From: GCA-020356105 sp964347475
GTDB lineage: Bacteria > Pseudomonadota > Alphaproteobacteria > UBA8366 > JADFVY01
Direction of reading: 5' to 3'
Length of the DNA: 64,000 nt
Assembly: GCA_964347475.1 (NCBI GenBank)
Contig: CAYFYY010000012.1
Coordinates: 3,317-67,316, forward strand
The notes under the pieces were generated by a model, which was given only the letters and a program-made list of their open reading frames with translations, made no database searches and had not been told where the DNA came from. The stretch's first letter is position 1. The number at the start of each line of letters is the position of its first letter. Of this stretch, positions 36,705 to 45,672 are shown piece after piece. Position numbers and translations under genes: made by a program.

Positions 36705-37559
36705 CTATTTGCAGGCGCCGCCGCCCTTGCCCTTGCCGGTGCGCACACCGGACTCGCAGGACGAAGCGGGAGTCCCGTTGCCGTGCCCGTTGCCCGGTGG
36801 CTGCGGCGCGGGCTGCGCGGCCGGCTGCGGCGCGGGCTGCGCGGCCGGCTGCGGCCCGGGTTGCGGCGCCGGCTGGCGCTGCATGACCGGCTGTTGCTGC
36901 GGTTGCGCCGGCGTCGTCGGCTGTGGCTTGTGCCGCGCCTGTCCGGCACCCTGACTGCCGGGTGCCGGCCTGCCGTGCGCGGCGCCCTGACTCTGCGGCG
37001 GCAACTGCGGCTGTGTCCCGGGCCGGGCCACGCCGTGTCCGACCCCCTGACTCTGCGGCGGCAATTCCGGCTGTGTCCCGGGCCGGGCCACGCCGTGTCC
37101 GACCCCCTGGCCGTGCTGCGGCAGCTTCCGCGTCTGCGGACCATGGCCGACGCCCCGGGGCTCGGGCGTAGCCGGCCGCTTGTCGTGGCCGTAGGCATTG
37201 CCGGGCGGCAGGGGTCGCGGCGGGTACTGGCGTACATGCGCCTCATGCCGCGCATAGGGGTGCCCGTCGCGGATGACGAGCTTGTGCCGCCGCCGGTCGT
37301 CCAGATAGAGGAAGCCGGGGCGTTGCTTCGTCTTCCGCCACGCACCGTTGAAGTAGTAGTAATAGTACCCCGTATGGATGTGGTAATAGACCTGCACGTC
37401 TGGGTAATAGTAATATTCGTAGTACGCTGGCGGGTGCGGCGCCGGCGCGTATACGACCCGAGTCCGGGTGTGGGCGTGGTCGGCGCATCCGGCAATGCCG
37501 GGTAGCAAGGCGATCGCCGCCGTTCCCGTCATCAAACGAACGAATTTCCGTCGGTCCAT
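36705..37559 (-). CDS. repeat-rich probable lipoprotein
   Basis: 284 residues. The N-terminus MDRRKFVRLMTGTAAIALLPGIAGC carries a twin-Arg-like RRKF start and a lipobox IAGC at about 22-25, so it is probably a lipoprotein. Next comes a Tyr-cluster segment (AYYEYYYYPDVQVYYH, GYYYYYFNGAWRK) and then a long Pro/Gln/Gly tail with a 20-residue repeat (GVGHGVARPGTQP) and PQPAAQPAP repeats, ending in a Lys/Gly-rich segment with two Cys. The tail is typical of disordered or wall-spanning linkers. The middle resembles small YXW-type envelope proteins, but I cannot name a family. Confidence 0.72.
   Translation of the reverse strand: MDRRKFVRLMTGTAAIALLPGIAGCADHAHTRTRVVYAPAPHPPAYYEYYYYPDVQVYYHIHTGYYYYYFNGAWRKTKQRPGFLYLDDRRRHKLVIRDGHPYARHEAHVRQYPPRPLPPGNAYGHDKRPATPEPRGVGHGPQTRKLPQHGQGVGHGVARPGTQPELPPQSQGVGHGVARPGTQPQLPPQSQGAAHGRPAPGSQGAGQARHKPQPTTPAQPQQQPVMQRQPAPQPGPQPAAQPAPQPAAQPAPQPPGNGHGNGTPASSCESGVRTGKGKGGGACK
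36985..37104. repeat. two tandem 60-bp direct repeats inside the lipoprotein gene
   Basis: Units begin at 36985 and 37045; they differ at only about two positions, and a third, diverged unit starts at 37105. Each unit encodes 20 residues. The near identity points to recent expansion, and the unit length being a multiple of three keeps the frame. Confidence 0.9.
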
Positions 37560-37766
37560 GATCCGATCTCCAATGTCGTGGCGACGGTATCAATCGGCCG
37601 CAAAATGCCGGCCTCCGCCGCTGGCTGAATTGCCGGCCCCGGGATGCCGGGGCGCGCTGCCGACAGTGGGCACGCCGCAACATCGGGCCGGCAGAGGTGA
37701 TCATACCAGGCCGACTTGAACGGAAGATGAACGCCGGAGGCAGACGGCCGACCGGCGGTGACGGCG

Positions 37767-38399
37767 TCAGGCCATCGCGCTGTCGCGCGCCGCGACCGTG
37801 TCGCGCCAGGCTTTCAGGGCGGCCAGCCCGGGCGGCGGCGTGAGCTCCACGGCGCGCTCGGCGAAATCGATGGTGATGAGCGCGTGGATGTCGGCCGCCG
37901 TGAAGTCGGGCCCGGCGATGTACGCGCTCTCCTGCAGTCGCCTGTCCAGCATCTCGAGGAACAGCGCGTAACGGCGCCTGCCGCGTTCCGCCAGCTCCGG
38001 GATCTGTGCGAAGGCTTCGGCGCTCGGCACCGCCCGGTCCTTGAACCGCTCGGCGCCGTTGCGCAGCACCTCAACGACCGCCTGGTAGCCCTCGAGTTCG
38101 ACCCGCCGCAGCCACAACTCGACCATCGCCTTCTCCAGCGGCGTCGTGCCCATCAGCCGGGGCTCCGGCTTGATCTCCTCGAAATAGCGCCAGATCGCAA
38201 GGCTGTCACAGATCGTCGTACCGTCCTCCAGCTCCAGCACCGGCACGGTGCAGTTCGGGCTGATCCGGCGGAAGGTCTCCGTGAACTGCTCCTTCTCCCG
38301 GATATTCACGGTTTCGATATCGAGCTCGATGCCCTTTTCGGCCGCGAACATCCGTGCCCGGCGCGGGCTCGGCGACAGGGGAAAGTCGTAGAGTTTCAT
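37767..38399 (-). CDS. glutathione S-transferase family protein
   Basis: 210 residues from ATG 38399 (MKLYDFPLSPSPRRARMF). The thioredoxin-like N-domain has the SPSPRR segment, where Ser near position 9-11 would activate glutathione, and the cis-Pro/glutathione-binding motif TVPVLELEDGTTICDSLAI near 55-73. The C-terminal domain is all-helical, with the N-capping FTAADIHALITIDFA. Length and motifs fit bacterial GSTs of the theta/beta-like group. It may conjugate electrophiles or reduce peroxides; the substrate is unknown. Confidence 0.88.
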   Translation of the reverse strand: MKLYDFPLSPSPRRARMFAAEKGIELDIETVNIREKEQFTETFRRISPNCTVPVLELEDGTTICDSLAIWRYFEEIKPEPRLMGTTPLEKAMVELWLRRVELEGYQAVVEVLRNGAERFKDRAVPSAEAFAQIPELAERGRRRYALFLEMLDRRLQESAYIAGPDFTAADIHALITIDFAERAVELTPPPGLAALKAWRDTVAARDSAMA

Positions 38400-38981
38400 T
38401 GCCGGCGTGCCGTGTTCGTTAATCGGGAACAGCGATGATAGGCACCCGTCAGGATATCCGCCACAACGAAAACATGAACACGAATTCACAATAGCGAAAC
38501 ATTTCTGTCAGGCGGCATCCGCCATAGTGCCAGTCGGGCGTCCGGTTCGGGATTCTTGCTATCCCCCTTTGATCCTGAACCGGGTCGCAAGCCGCTCGCC
38601 CCGCAATTGGAACCCTCACGGGGCAACAGGCGGCAGATCCGGCGGATTGCCGGCAGGGGCGCGGAACCGCGAATCCCCTCCGCGCTCCAACCTAACCGGC
38701 CCGGCGGCACACCCCCGTCCTGCCGCCGGGTCATTCTTTCGGCGCCGCGGCAGCGCAGGTGCAAGCTCAAGGCGCCGTTCACGCCGGCCAGCGGCTGACA
38801 GTTGAACGATTGCGGCAAATGGGCGAATGGCGGCTTTTTCCGCAAATCCCATACTTAACGCTTCCGAAGCGAATTTCGGACAATGATGTTACCGGTCATC
38901 CGGTCTGATAGTCTGCGTCCGGCGCGCCCGCACGCTCTGCGGCTGCCGTGCGTCGGCCGTCGTTACCAGGGGAGTGTTTCG
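38400..38981. other. 582-nt stretch without a supported gene, rich in hairpins
   Basis: Open frames here are short, lack ribosome sites and have low-complexity or Arg/Pro-rich translations. Between 38545 and 38730 there are at least four strong stem-loops in a row (see the ncRNA candidate). The last 100 nt should hold the promoter of the gene at 38982. Confidence 0.6.
38545..38730. ncRNA. candidate structured RNA or hairpin-repeat element (strand undetermined)
   Basis: Consecutive stems: 38545-38554 pairs with 38573-38582 (10 bp, one wobble); 38599-38604 with 38620-38625 (GCCCCG/CGGGGC); AGGGG-CGCGG around 38655-38664 with CCGCG and, after three bulged bases, CCCCT to 38679; 38700-38708 with 38722-38730 (CCCGGCGGC/GCCGCCGGG, 9 bp). 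The last stem is followed by TCATTCTTTC on the plus strand. I do not recognise a known RNA family: 4.5S, RNase P, tmRNA and cobalamin signatures are absent. Confidence 0.35.
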
Positions 38982-39455
38982 ATGAGCAGGTCTGCAAACA
39001 GCAAGATCATCGCGGCGATCTTCCGCCGCAGGATGGGCAATGCCAAGAAGACGAAGCTATTCAGCGACCTGCCGGAAACGAAACAGCGGCTCCTGCTCGA
39101 GCACGCGCGGCTGGAAAGTGGCGAAGATCCCGTGATCGCCTATCTGGGCGGCGACACCAGCTGGTGCCTCGTCACCAACCGTGGCCTTGTCTGGCTCGAT
39201 CTAGAGGGGGTGCACCGGGCCCATATCTTCGAGATCCGGCGCGTCACCCACGACATGGGGGCAGCCCTGCAGCGCGGACAGCTGGACAAGCGGCAATTCC
39301 ATGAACTGACTGTGCACTACGCTGCGGGCGACACGGCAGTGATTCAGCTCGAATCCGGCGCGCCCTTCTATGCGGTGTGGCGCGCCCTCGACTGGATGCT
39401 CGACTGGGCCAACCGCCCCGAACATAAAACCGCACACGAGAGCCAGGTCGCCTGA
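38982..39455 (+). CDS. hypothetical protein, possible PH-like fold
   Basis: 157 residues from ATG 38982, with AGGGGAG 8 nt upstream. The N-terminus is basic (KIIAAIFRRRMGNAKKTK), then a helix (ETKQRLLLEHARLES) and a series of beta-strands: PVIAYLGGDTSWCLVTNRGLVWL, HIFEIRRV, FHELTVHYA, DTAVIQLESGAPFYAVWRAL. The strand pattern LVTNRGLVWL-DLEGV resembles bacterial PH domains (bPH2/YokE-like), which often bind membranes or proteins. This is a resemblance, not a firm family call. No membrane segment or signal peptide. Confidence 0.65.
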   Translation: MSRSANSKIIAAIFRRRMGNAKKTKLFSDLPETKQRLLLEHARLESGEDPVIAYLGGDTSWCLVTNRGLVWLDLEGVHRAHIFEIRRVTHDMGAALQRGQLDKRQFHELTVHYAAGDTAVIQLESGAPFYAVWRALDWMLDWANRPEHKTAHESQVA

Positions 39456-39619
39456 CCGCGCGGTCCGCTTGCCCCGACCGAACGCGTACGTTCGCAGCAT
39501 CGGGAGCACGTGGCGGCCCGGACTTCACGCCACATCACGAAGATTTTGGTTTGACGCGAACGGCGCAGACCTAAAGTGTTGACGCACGAGCATCGGCAAC
39601 CACCGGGAACATCCCAGCA

Positions 39620-41044
39620 ATGACCGACACCATCACGGCCGATCTCTGCGTTATCGGCGCCGGTTCCGGCGGCCTGATGGTCGCCGCCGGCGGCGCGCAG
39701 ATGGGGGCCAGCGTCGTGCTGATCGAAAAGGGCAAGATGGGCGGCGACTGCCTGAACTACGGCTGCGTGCCGTCGAAGGCGCTGCTGGCGGCCGGCCACG
39801 CCGCGCAGGCGATGCGCGAGGCCGGACGCTTCGGCATCGCTTCCGTCGAGCCGGAGATCGATTTCGCGGCGGTGAACGGCCATGTCAAGGGCGTCATCGA
39901 GGGCATCGCGCCGATGGATTCGCAGGAACGGTTTGAAGGCATGGGGGTTCGGGTGATCCGCGCCACGGGGCGCTTTGTCGGCCCGCGTGAGGTAGAGGCG
40001 GGCGGCCAACGCATCCGGGCGCGACGCTTCGTGCTGGCGACCGGCTCCACCGCGGCGATTCCCCCGATCCCGGGCATCGAGCATGTGCCCGTCCTGACCA
40101 ACGAGACGATCTTCGATCTTGCGATGCGGCCGGAGCACCTGCTCATCATCGGTGGCGGTCCGATCGGCGCCGAGATGGCGCAGGCGCACCGTCGCCTGGG
40201 CTGCCGCGTGACGGTGCTGGAGTTGTTCGGCCTGCTCGGCCGCGACGATCCGGAGGCGGCCGAAGTCGTCCGCCGCCGCCTGCTGTCCGAGGGAATCGAC
40301 ATTCATGAAGGCATCCGGATCCAGGAGGTTTCCGGCACGTCAGGCAAAATCGCCGTCACGCTCGAGCGCGACGGCGCCACCGAGACGATCCGGGGCTCGC
40401 ACCTGCTGGTCGCGGCCGGCCGCAAGGTCAACGTCGACGGGCTCGGCCTCGACGCGGCCGGCATCGAGCACAGCGCGCAGGGAATCGTCGTGGACCGGCG
40501 CCTGCGCACCAGCAACCGGCGCGTTTTTGCCATCGGCGACGTCGCGGGCGGCTACCAGTTCACACACGTCGCCAGCTACCATGCCGGGATCGTTCTGCGC
40601 AACGCGCTGTTCCATCTGCCCGCGAAGGCGAGCCACGATGCTGTCCCGTGGGTCACCTATACCGACCCGGAACTGGCGCAGGTCGGGCTGACCGACGTCC
40701 AGGCCAAGAAACAGCTGGGCGACGGGATCAACATCCTGCGCTGGCCGTTCGCCGAGAACGACCGCGCCCGCGCGGAGCACAGGTCCGACGGCTTCGCCAA
40801 GGTCGTCACCGACCGGCGCGGCCGTGTCCGCGGCGCCACCATCGTTGGTCCACACGCCGGCGAGCTGATTTTGCCCTGGGTAATGGCTGTAGCCAACAGA
40901 ACCAGGATCGGCGGCCTGGCCGGCATCATCGCCCCCTACCCGACCCTCGGCGAGGTTGGCAAGCGCGCCGCCGGGAGCTTCTATGCGCCGAAGCTGTTCA
41001 GCGAGCGGACGCGCAGGATTGTTCGTTTCCTTCAGAAATTCTGA
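39620..41044 (+). CDS. flavin-dependent disulfide reductase, mercuric reductase/dihydrolipoamide dehydrogenase-like
   Basis: 474 residues. The FAD fold LCVIGAGSGGLMVAAGGAQMG is at 9-29, the redox disulfide C44-LNYG-C49 sits in GGDCLNYGCVPSKA, and the NAD(P)-binding GGGPIGAEMAQAHRRLG is near 177-193. In dihydrolipoamide dehydrogenases the C-terminal motif HxHPT-xxE supplies the catalytic His; here it reads APYPTLGE with Y440 at that place, as in MerA. Unlike MerA there is no N-terminal HMA domain and no vicinal Cys pair at the C-terminus (it ends RFLQKF). The physiological electron acceptor is therefore unknown; lipoamide is unlikely. No mer or dehydrogenase-complex genes are adjacent. Confidence 0.87.
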   Translation: MTDTITADLCVIGAGSGGLMVAAGGAQMGASVVLIEKGKMGGDCLNYGCVPSKALLAAGHAAQAMREAGRFGIASVEPEIDFAAVNGHVKGVIEGIAPMDSQERFEGMGVRVIRATGRFVGPREVEAGGQRIRARRFVLATGSTAAIPPIPGIEHVPVLTNETIFDLAMRPEHLLIIGGGPIGAEMAQAHRRLGCRVTVLELFGLLGRDDPEAAEVVRRRLLSEGIDIHEGIRIQEVSGTSGKIAVTLERDGATETIRGSHLLVAAGRKVNVDGLGLDAAGIEHSAQGIVVDRRLRTSNRRVFAIGDVAGGYQFTHVASYHAGIVLRNALFHLPAKASHDAVPWVTYTDPELAQVGLTDVQAKKQLGDGINILRWPFAENDRARAEHRSDGFAKVVTDRRGRVRGATIVGPHAGELILPWVMAVANRTRIGGLAGIIAPYPTLGEVGKRAAGSFYAPKLFSERTRRIVRFLQKF

Positions 41045-41069
41045 CGGGCGAAATTCGAGGAACGCGGGG

Positions 41070-41780
41070 TCAAACAGAACCGAAGATCGCGTTGCGCACC
41101 TCGTCAACCTTGTTTCGCGCCGTGTCGCCGCTGCCGCTCCAGCTGGAACGTCCGGACTCCAGAACGCAGACCGCGTCCGCGACGGCCAATGCCCGATCTG
41201 TGCTCTGGTCGACCATCAACACGGCTAGCCCGTCCTCTCGCGCCAGCCGGCACAGCACGTCATAACAGGTGTCGATGACCTTGGGCATGAGGCCCAGCGA
41301 GAGTTCGTCGACCATCAGCAGGCGCGGGCGTGCCATCAGGGCACGGCCGATAGCCAGCATCTGCTGCTCGCCGCCGGACAAGCGGCCGGCCGGCTGATGC
41401 AGACGCTCACCCAAGCGCGGGAAATAATGCACCACGCGGTCCCGGTCGGCGGCATAGACCTGCGCGGGCTGGCTGTGCGCCCCGACGACCAGATTCTCCT
41501 CCACGGTAAGGTCCGGGAACAGACGTCGGCCTTCGGGAACGAGTGCCAGCCCTGAGCGCACACGTTCTGCGGCGGGGATCGCCGACAGGTCCCGGTCCTC
41601 GAATACGACGCGGCCCCCTTGCAGCGCCACGTGGCCGGCAAGGCACATGATGGTCGACGTCTTGCCGGCGCCGTTGGGGCCGAGCAGAGCAAAGATCTCG
41701 CCCTTTGCGATGGCCATGTCGAGCGCGTGCACGGCGCGGAACGGTCCGTAACCGCACGCGAATCCTTCAAGCCGGAGCAT
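41070..41780 (-). CDS. livF: branched-chain amino acid-type ABC transporter ATPase LivF (second system)
   Basis: 236 residues. Walker A LGPNGAGKT is at 33-41, signature LSGGEQQMLAIGRALM, and the Walker B position reads LLMVDELSLGLMP, with Leu where most ABC ATPases have DEP/DEA; this DELSLGL form is common in LivF. It overlaps livG upstream by 14 nt. It is the last gene of the second LIV operon and converges with the flavoprotein gene. Confidence 0.92.
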   Translation of the reverse strand: MLRLEGFACGYGPFRAVHALDMAIAKGEIFALLGPNGAGKTSTIMCLAGHVALQGGRVVFEDRDLSAIPAAERVRSGLALVPEGRRLFPDLTVEENLVVGAHSQPAQVYAADRDRVVHYFPRLGERLHQPAGRLSGGEQQMLAIGRALMARPRLLMVDELSLGLMPKVIDTCYDVLCRLAREDGLAVLMVDQSTDRALAVADAVCVLESGRSSWSGSGDTARNKVDEVRNAIFGSV

Positions 41781-42528
41781 GGGTCCGTCCCAGATAGGCG
41801 TCCTGCACCGCTGTGTCGGCGAGCACCGAATTCGTCGGCCCGTCAGCCAGGACGCGGCCGTTGTCCAAAACTACGATGCGGCTGCAGATTCGCGCCACCT
41901 CACCAAGATTGTGTTCGATGAGGAGGATCGGCAGCCCCTGCTGGTTCAGTGCGGTGATCGTATCGGCGAGCAATGCGGCCTCGGCATGGTTGAGCCCGGC
42001 GAGCGGCTCGTCGAGCAGCAGCAGCCGGGGCTTCAATGCAAGCGCGCGGGCCACCTCCAGCCGTTTCAGGTAACCCAGCGGGAGGGTGTCGGGCATGCGG
42101 TCCGATGCATCCTCGATGCCCACCAGCTCCAGGAGGCGGCGCGCCTCGCCCTGCTCGGCACTGCGGTCGCGGGCGAACATGGCGTGCAGGGGCCGGCGCG
42201 TGCGCTCCGAGCCCGCCGCGAGTGCAACGTTATCGAGCGCGGTCATTGAACGGATCGGCCGCGTCAGCTGCTGCGATATCCCGAGCCCGGCGCGGATGCG
42301 GACATGAACCGGCAGCCCGTGCAGATCACGATTGCCGAGCCGCATGACGCCGCGGTCCGGCCGCACCACGCCCGTGATCGTGCGGATGACCGTGGTCTTG
42401 CCGGCGCCGTTGGGCCCGATCAGGCCCAGTAGCTCTGTGTCGTCGAGGGCAAACGTCACGCCGTCGAGGGCCACCACGCCGCCGAAGCTCACCGACAGAT
42501 CGGCGACCTGGAGGACTCGCTCGCTCAC
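41767..42528 (-). CDS. livG: branched-chain amino acid-type ABC transporter ATPase LivG (second system)
   Basis: 253 residues from a GTG at 42528 that overlaps the livM stop as GTGA; this start places the family opening VLQVADLSVSFGGVVAL at the N-terminus. Walker A IGPNGAGKT is at 37-45 and Walker B is LLLLDEPLAGLNHAE. The signature is very degenerate (LPLGYLKRLEVARAL instead of LSGGQ), more so than in the other LivG of this window, but the flanking Arg/Glu and ARAL pattern is kept. Confidence 0.9.
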   Translation of the reverse strand: MSERVLQVADLSVSFGGVVALDGVTFALDDTELLGLIGPNGAGKTTVIRTITGVVRPDRGVMRLGNRDLHGLPVHVRIRAGLGISQQLTRPIRSMTALDNVALAAGSERTRRPLHAMFARDRSAEQGEARRLLELVGIEDASDRMPDTLPLGYLKRLEVARALALKPRLLLLDEPLAGLNHAEAALLADTITALNQQGLPILLIEHNLGEVARICSRIVVLDNGRVLADGPTNSVLADTAVQDAYLGRTHAPA

Positions 42529-43367
42529 GGCTTTCTCCCGCGCCGCAGGCGCGCCGTCAGCCCGGCAACCCCATCGGGAAACAGCCGCATCGTCAGGAAC
42601 AGCAGGGCGCCGTAGACCAGCAGCTTGTAATCCTCGATCACCTGGAAGAGCAGCGGGGCCACACTCATGACGGCCGCGGCCAGAGCCACGCCGCCGATGG
42701 AGCCGATCCCGCCGACGACCACCATGGCCAGCACCGTTACCGACTCGACAAATCCGAAACTGCTCGGGTCGATGAAGCGGACGTGGTGGGCATACAGCGC
42801 GCCGGCAAGGCCGGAAATGGCTGTGCCGATCGCAAACGCCGCCAGTTTGTAGCGCGCGACGTCGATGCCGAGGATCTGGGCCGTGTCCTCGTCGGCGGCA
42901 ATGGCATCGAACGTGTAGCCCATCCAGCTGCGTCGCAGCAGGTAGCTGAGGATCGCCGTCACGGCGACCAGTGCCAGCACGAACAGCATGAACGACGGCC
43001 GCCCCATTCCCGGTGCCGGAATGCCGGAAAGTCCCATTTCGCCGCCGACCCAATCCATCTGCCGGACGATGCCGATAAATAGGAATCCGACGCCCATCGT
43101 TGTGATCGCCAGAAAATCGTGGCGCACCCGCAGGCTGGCGAATCCGACGACGATCCCGACGGCGCCGGCCAACAGCATGGCGGGTGCCAGCACCAGCAGG
43201 AACGGGACGCCTGCCTTGGTCATCATCGCCGCGGTATAGGCGCCGATTCCATAGAAGGCGGCATGCCCGAGGCTGATCTGCCCGCAGAACCCCGCCACGA
43301 TGTTCAGCCCCAGCGCGAAGATCACGGCGATTCCCATGGTCGTCAGGAGGGTGATCTCGTAGTTCAT
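42525..43367 (-). CDS. livM: branched-chain amino acid-type ABC transporter permease LivM (second system)
   Basis: 280 residues, shorter than the 332-residue LivM of the first system because the N-terminal helices are fewer. The landmark ALGLNIVAGFCGQISLGHAAFYGIGAY (read as VAGFCGQISLGHAAFYGIG) is near residues 18-45. Interestingly, no long cytoplasmic coupling loop with RENE-type sequence is visible; IAADEDTAQILGIDVARYKL takes its place. It starts 3 nt after livH ends. Confidence 0.91.
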   Translation of the reverse strand: MNYEITLLTTMGIAVIFALGLNIVAGFCGQISLGHAAFYGIGAYTAAMMTKAGVPFLLVLAPAMLLAGAVGIVVGFASLRVRHDFLAITTMGVGFLFIGIVRQMDWVGGEMGLSGIPAPGMGRPSFMLFVLALVAVTAILSYLLRRSWMGYTFDAIAADEDTAQILGIDVARYKLAAFAIGTAISGLAGALYAHHVRFIDPSSFGFVESVTVLAMVVVGGIGSIGGVALAAAVMSVAPLLFQVIEDYKLLVYGALLFLTMRLFPDGVAGLTARLRRGRKP

Positions 43368-43370
43368 GGG

Positions 43371-44234
43371 TCACCGGCGTCCCAGCAGGCCCTGAGGCCG
43401 CAGCATGAGAACGACGATCAGGAATGCGAATGCAATGGCGTCGCGATCGAGCACGCCGGACAGGTAGATCGTCCCGAATGCCTCGATCACGCCCAGCGCG
43501 ATCGATGCGACAAGGGCGCCGGGAATACTGCCCAGACCGCCCAGCACGATGATGGCGAGCGCCTTGTATGACGGAACGGCGCCCATTCCAGGTTCCACCA
43601 GGTTGTTCAGCAATCCGACCATGATCCCGGCAGCCGCCGCCAGCGCCGAGCCGACGAAGAAGTTGAGGTGCCGCACCTGCCTGACGCTGATGCCGAACGA
43701 TTCGGCCATCGTCGGGTCGGTCACGGTGGCGCGCCAGGCAACGCCAGTGCGGGTGCGGGTCGCGAGCAGCCAGAGCACGAGGATGGCAAGAACGGCTCCG
43801 CCGATCGTAGCCAGTTCGGCGGTCCTGATGGCGATGCCGCCGCCCAGTTGGACGATGCCGGCGAGATGCGGCGCGGCATAGGATACGCCGTACGGGCCGA
43901 ACAGGATGCGGAACAATTCCTCGGCCGCAATGAACACGCCGATCGACGCGATCAGGGCGACGAATGGCGGCTTGTGCAGGATCGGCCTGTAGACCGCCTC
44001 GTAGACAAATATCCCGACAATCCCGACCGCCGGCAACGAGACCACGAACCCCAGCGCCAGGCTGCCCGTGGCGTTGGTCACCAGCACGCCCAGATAGCCA
44101 CCCAGCGTGAACAGGGCCGCGTGTGCGACGTGCAGGATGCGCAGCAGCCCGTAAACCAGCGTCAGGCCCAGCGCGACAAGAACGTAGATGCCACCCTGGA
44201 CGAGCCCCTGCAGCAGCAACTCAAGGAAAAGCAT
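43371..44234 (-). CDS. livH: branched-chain amino acid-type ABC transporter permease LivH (second system)
   Basis: 287 residues. The LivH opening GLVQGGIYVLVALGLTLVYG followed by LRILHVAHAALFTLGGYLGV is at 10-50; a coupling loop VTDPTMAESFGISVRQVRHL is near 170-190. It pairs with LivM. It lies 69 nt downstream of the binding-protein gene. Confidence 0.92.
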   Translation of the reverse strand: MLFLELLLQGLVQGGIYVLVALGLTLVYGLLRILHVAHAALFTLGGYLGVLVTNATGSLALGFVVSLPAVGIVGIFVYEAVYRPILHKPPFVALIASIGVFIAAEELFRILFGPYGVSYAAPHLAGIVQLGGGIAIRTAELATIGGAVLAILVLWLLATRTRTGVAWRATVTDPTMAESFGISVRQVRHLNFFVGSALAAAAGIMVGLLNNLVEPGMGAVPSYKALAIIVLGGLGSIPGALVASIALGVIEAFGTIYLSGVLDRDAIAFAFLIVVLMLRPQGLLGRR

Positions 44235-44303
44235 GAAGGAGCCCGTTGCGCGATACCGCGGGGTGCGGCCGTCGGCGCGACCGCCCCCGAGCGTACACTT
44301 ACC

Positions 44304-45446
44304 CTAATCTTCCGGCGGGGCCAGAAGCTCCGGATCGCTGATCACGGAATGGCGCCGCCACGCGCCGTCCCTGACCAGCTGGACCTGCACGTCCTTACGG
44401 ACCTCGCCCAACCGGTTGAACGAGATCAGGCCGGTGGACGCCTGCAGCGACGTTTCGGCGATTGCCGCGCGAATCGCTTTCGGGTCCGTTGACCCGGCCT
44501 TCTGCATCGCGGCGATGGCCACCTTGACCGCTGTGTGGGCGGACGCGGCCACCATGTCGGCCTTGAAGCCGGCCTTCTTCTCGAATGCGGCGATAAAGTT
44601 GCGGGTCTCTGCGGCGTCGGAGTCGCGATCCAGAGACGTGGTGATGATGACGCCCTCCGCGGCCGGCCCCGCGATCTCGATGAATTTTTCGCTGTCATAC
44701 CCCTCCTGCCCGATCACCGGGACGTCGACTCCCGCCGTTCGCAGCTGGCTGACCAGCGGGCCGGCGGTAAAGAAGTAGCCCGACGCGTAGATCGCCTCTG
44801 GCGCGTCCGCCTTGACCTTCGAGACGATCGGCCCGAACTGCCGGTCCTTGATGCTGTATTCGTACTCGTTGACGATATCGATGCCGAACTTGCCGGCGGC
44901 TTCGCGAAATCCGTTGGCAAGGGACGTGCCGAAATCGTTGTTCAGGGTAATCAGGACGACCCGCTTCTTGCCCAGACCCTCGCCAACCAGCTTTGCGCCG
45001 GCACGACCCTGGACCTCGCCGACGAACGAGGTCCGGAACACGAACTCGCCGGCCCGCGTTATCTCCGGATGCACCGCATAGGCCGAAATGTACGGCACGC
45101 CGGCCTCCTGGAACACACCCGCGGCAGCGCGCGTGGCACCGGAATAGCTGCCGGACACCGCCACCACGACCCTGTCCTTCTCGATAAGCTTGGCGGCGAT
45201 CGGCGCCGCTTCCTTGGGCGATGCCTGGTCGTCATACACGACAAGCTCGACCTGCGCGCCCTTGATCCCACCCGCGGCATTGGCCTGCTCGACCGCAAGC
45301 TCCGCGCCGATCAGGGCCGATTTGCCGTCCGCCGCCGCGAAACCCGTCAAGGGTGCATTGAATCCGATCTTGACCGAATCGGCCAGTACCGGCGTCGCCA
45401 CAGCCATGACGGTGGCGATCGTCAGAATCCATAAGCGTTGAATCAT
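44304..45446 (-). CDS. LIV-type ABC transporter periplasmic binding protein (second system)
   Basis: 380 residues with a signal peptide cut near residue 22 (ATPVLADS). Mature start VKIGFNAPLTGFAAADGKSALIGAELAVEQANAAGGI is the LivJ/LivK pattern (shown in part: VKIGFNAPLTGFAAADG), with VVAVSGSYSGATRAAAGVFQ covering the Ser/Thr positions that hold the amino-acid carboxylate in LivJ. The ligand is probably an amino acid or related compound. It leads the minus-strand operon livH-livM-livG-livF; the 226-nt gap upstream should carry the promoter. Confidence 0.9.
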   Translation of the reverse strand: MIQRLWILTIATVMAVATPVLADSVKIGFNAPLTGFAAADGKSALIGAELAVEQANAAGGIKGAQVELVVYDDQASPKEAAPIAAKLIEKDRVVVAVSGSYSGATRAAAGVFQEAGVPYISAYAVHPEITRAGEFVFRTSFVGEVQGRAGAKLVGEGLGKKRVVLITLNNDFGTSLANGFREAAGKFGIDIVNEYEYSIKDRQFGPIVSKVKADAPEAIYASGYFFTAGPLVSQLRTAGVDVPVIGQEGYDSEKFIEIAGPAAEGVIITTSLDRDSDAAETRNFIAAFEKKAGFKADMVAASAHTAVKVAIAAMQKAGSTDPKAIRAAIAETSLQASTGLISFNRLGEVRKDVQVQLVRDGAWRRHSVISDPELLAPPED

Positions 45447-45672
45447 CTTCGTGACTCCTGCTGTCCGTCTTACCCGGCAGCCCCGTATTTTTGGCGATCG
45501 TTCCGCACGGGCGTTATTTGCCGCTAACGCCGCAGCAGTTCACGCCGCCCGCGCAATGCGCAACTTCACCATCTTCACGGATCGAAGGCAATACCCGGCG
45601 TGACATCCAGGGTGGGCGTTCGGGCAGGCCGGACGGGAAGCCCGGCGCGGTGACCCGACCGCCCGCCGCAGG

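Noticed and set aside
38640..38700. tRNA or tmRNA-like 3' end (GAATCCCC...CTCCA) in the hairpin region
   Set aside because: The T-arm loop would be 15 nt and no acceptor, D-arm or anticodon arm can be built.
38486..38845. 119-codon minus-strand frame in the gene-free stretch
   Set aside because: No ribosome site, low-complexity translation, and it runs through strong hairpins.
41767..43374. 535-codon version of the second LivG
   Set aside because: Its first half is livM out of frame; the family start coincides with the GTG at 42528.
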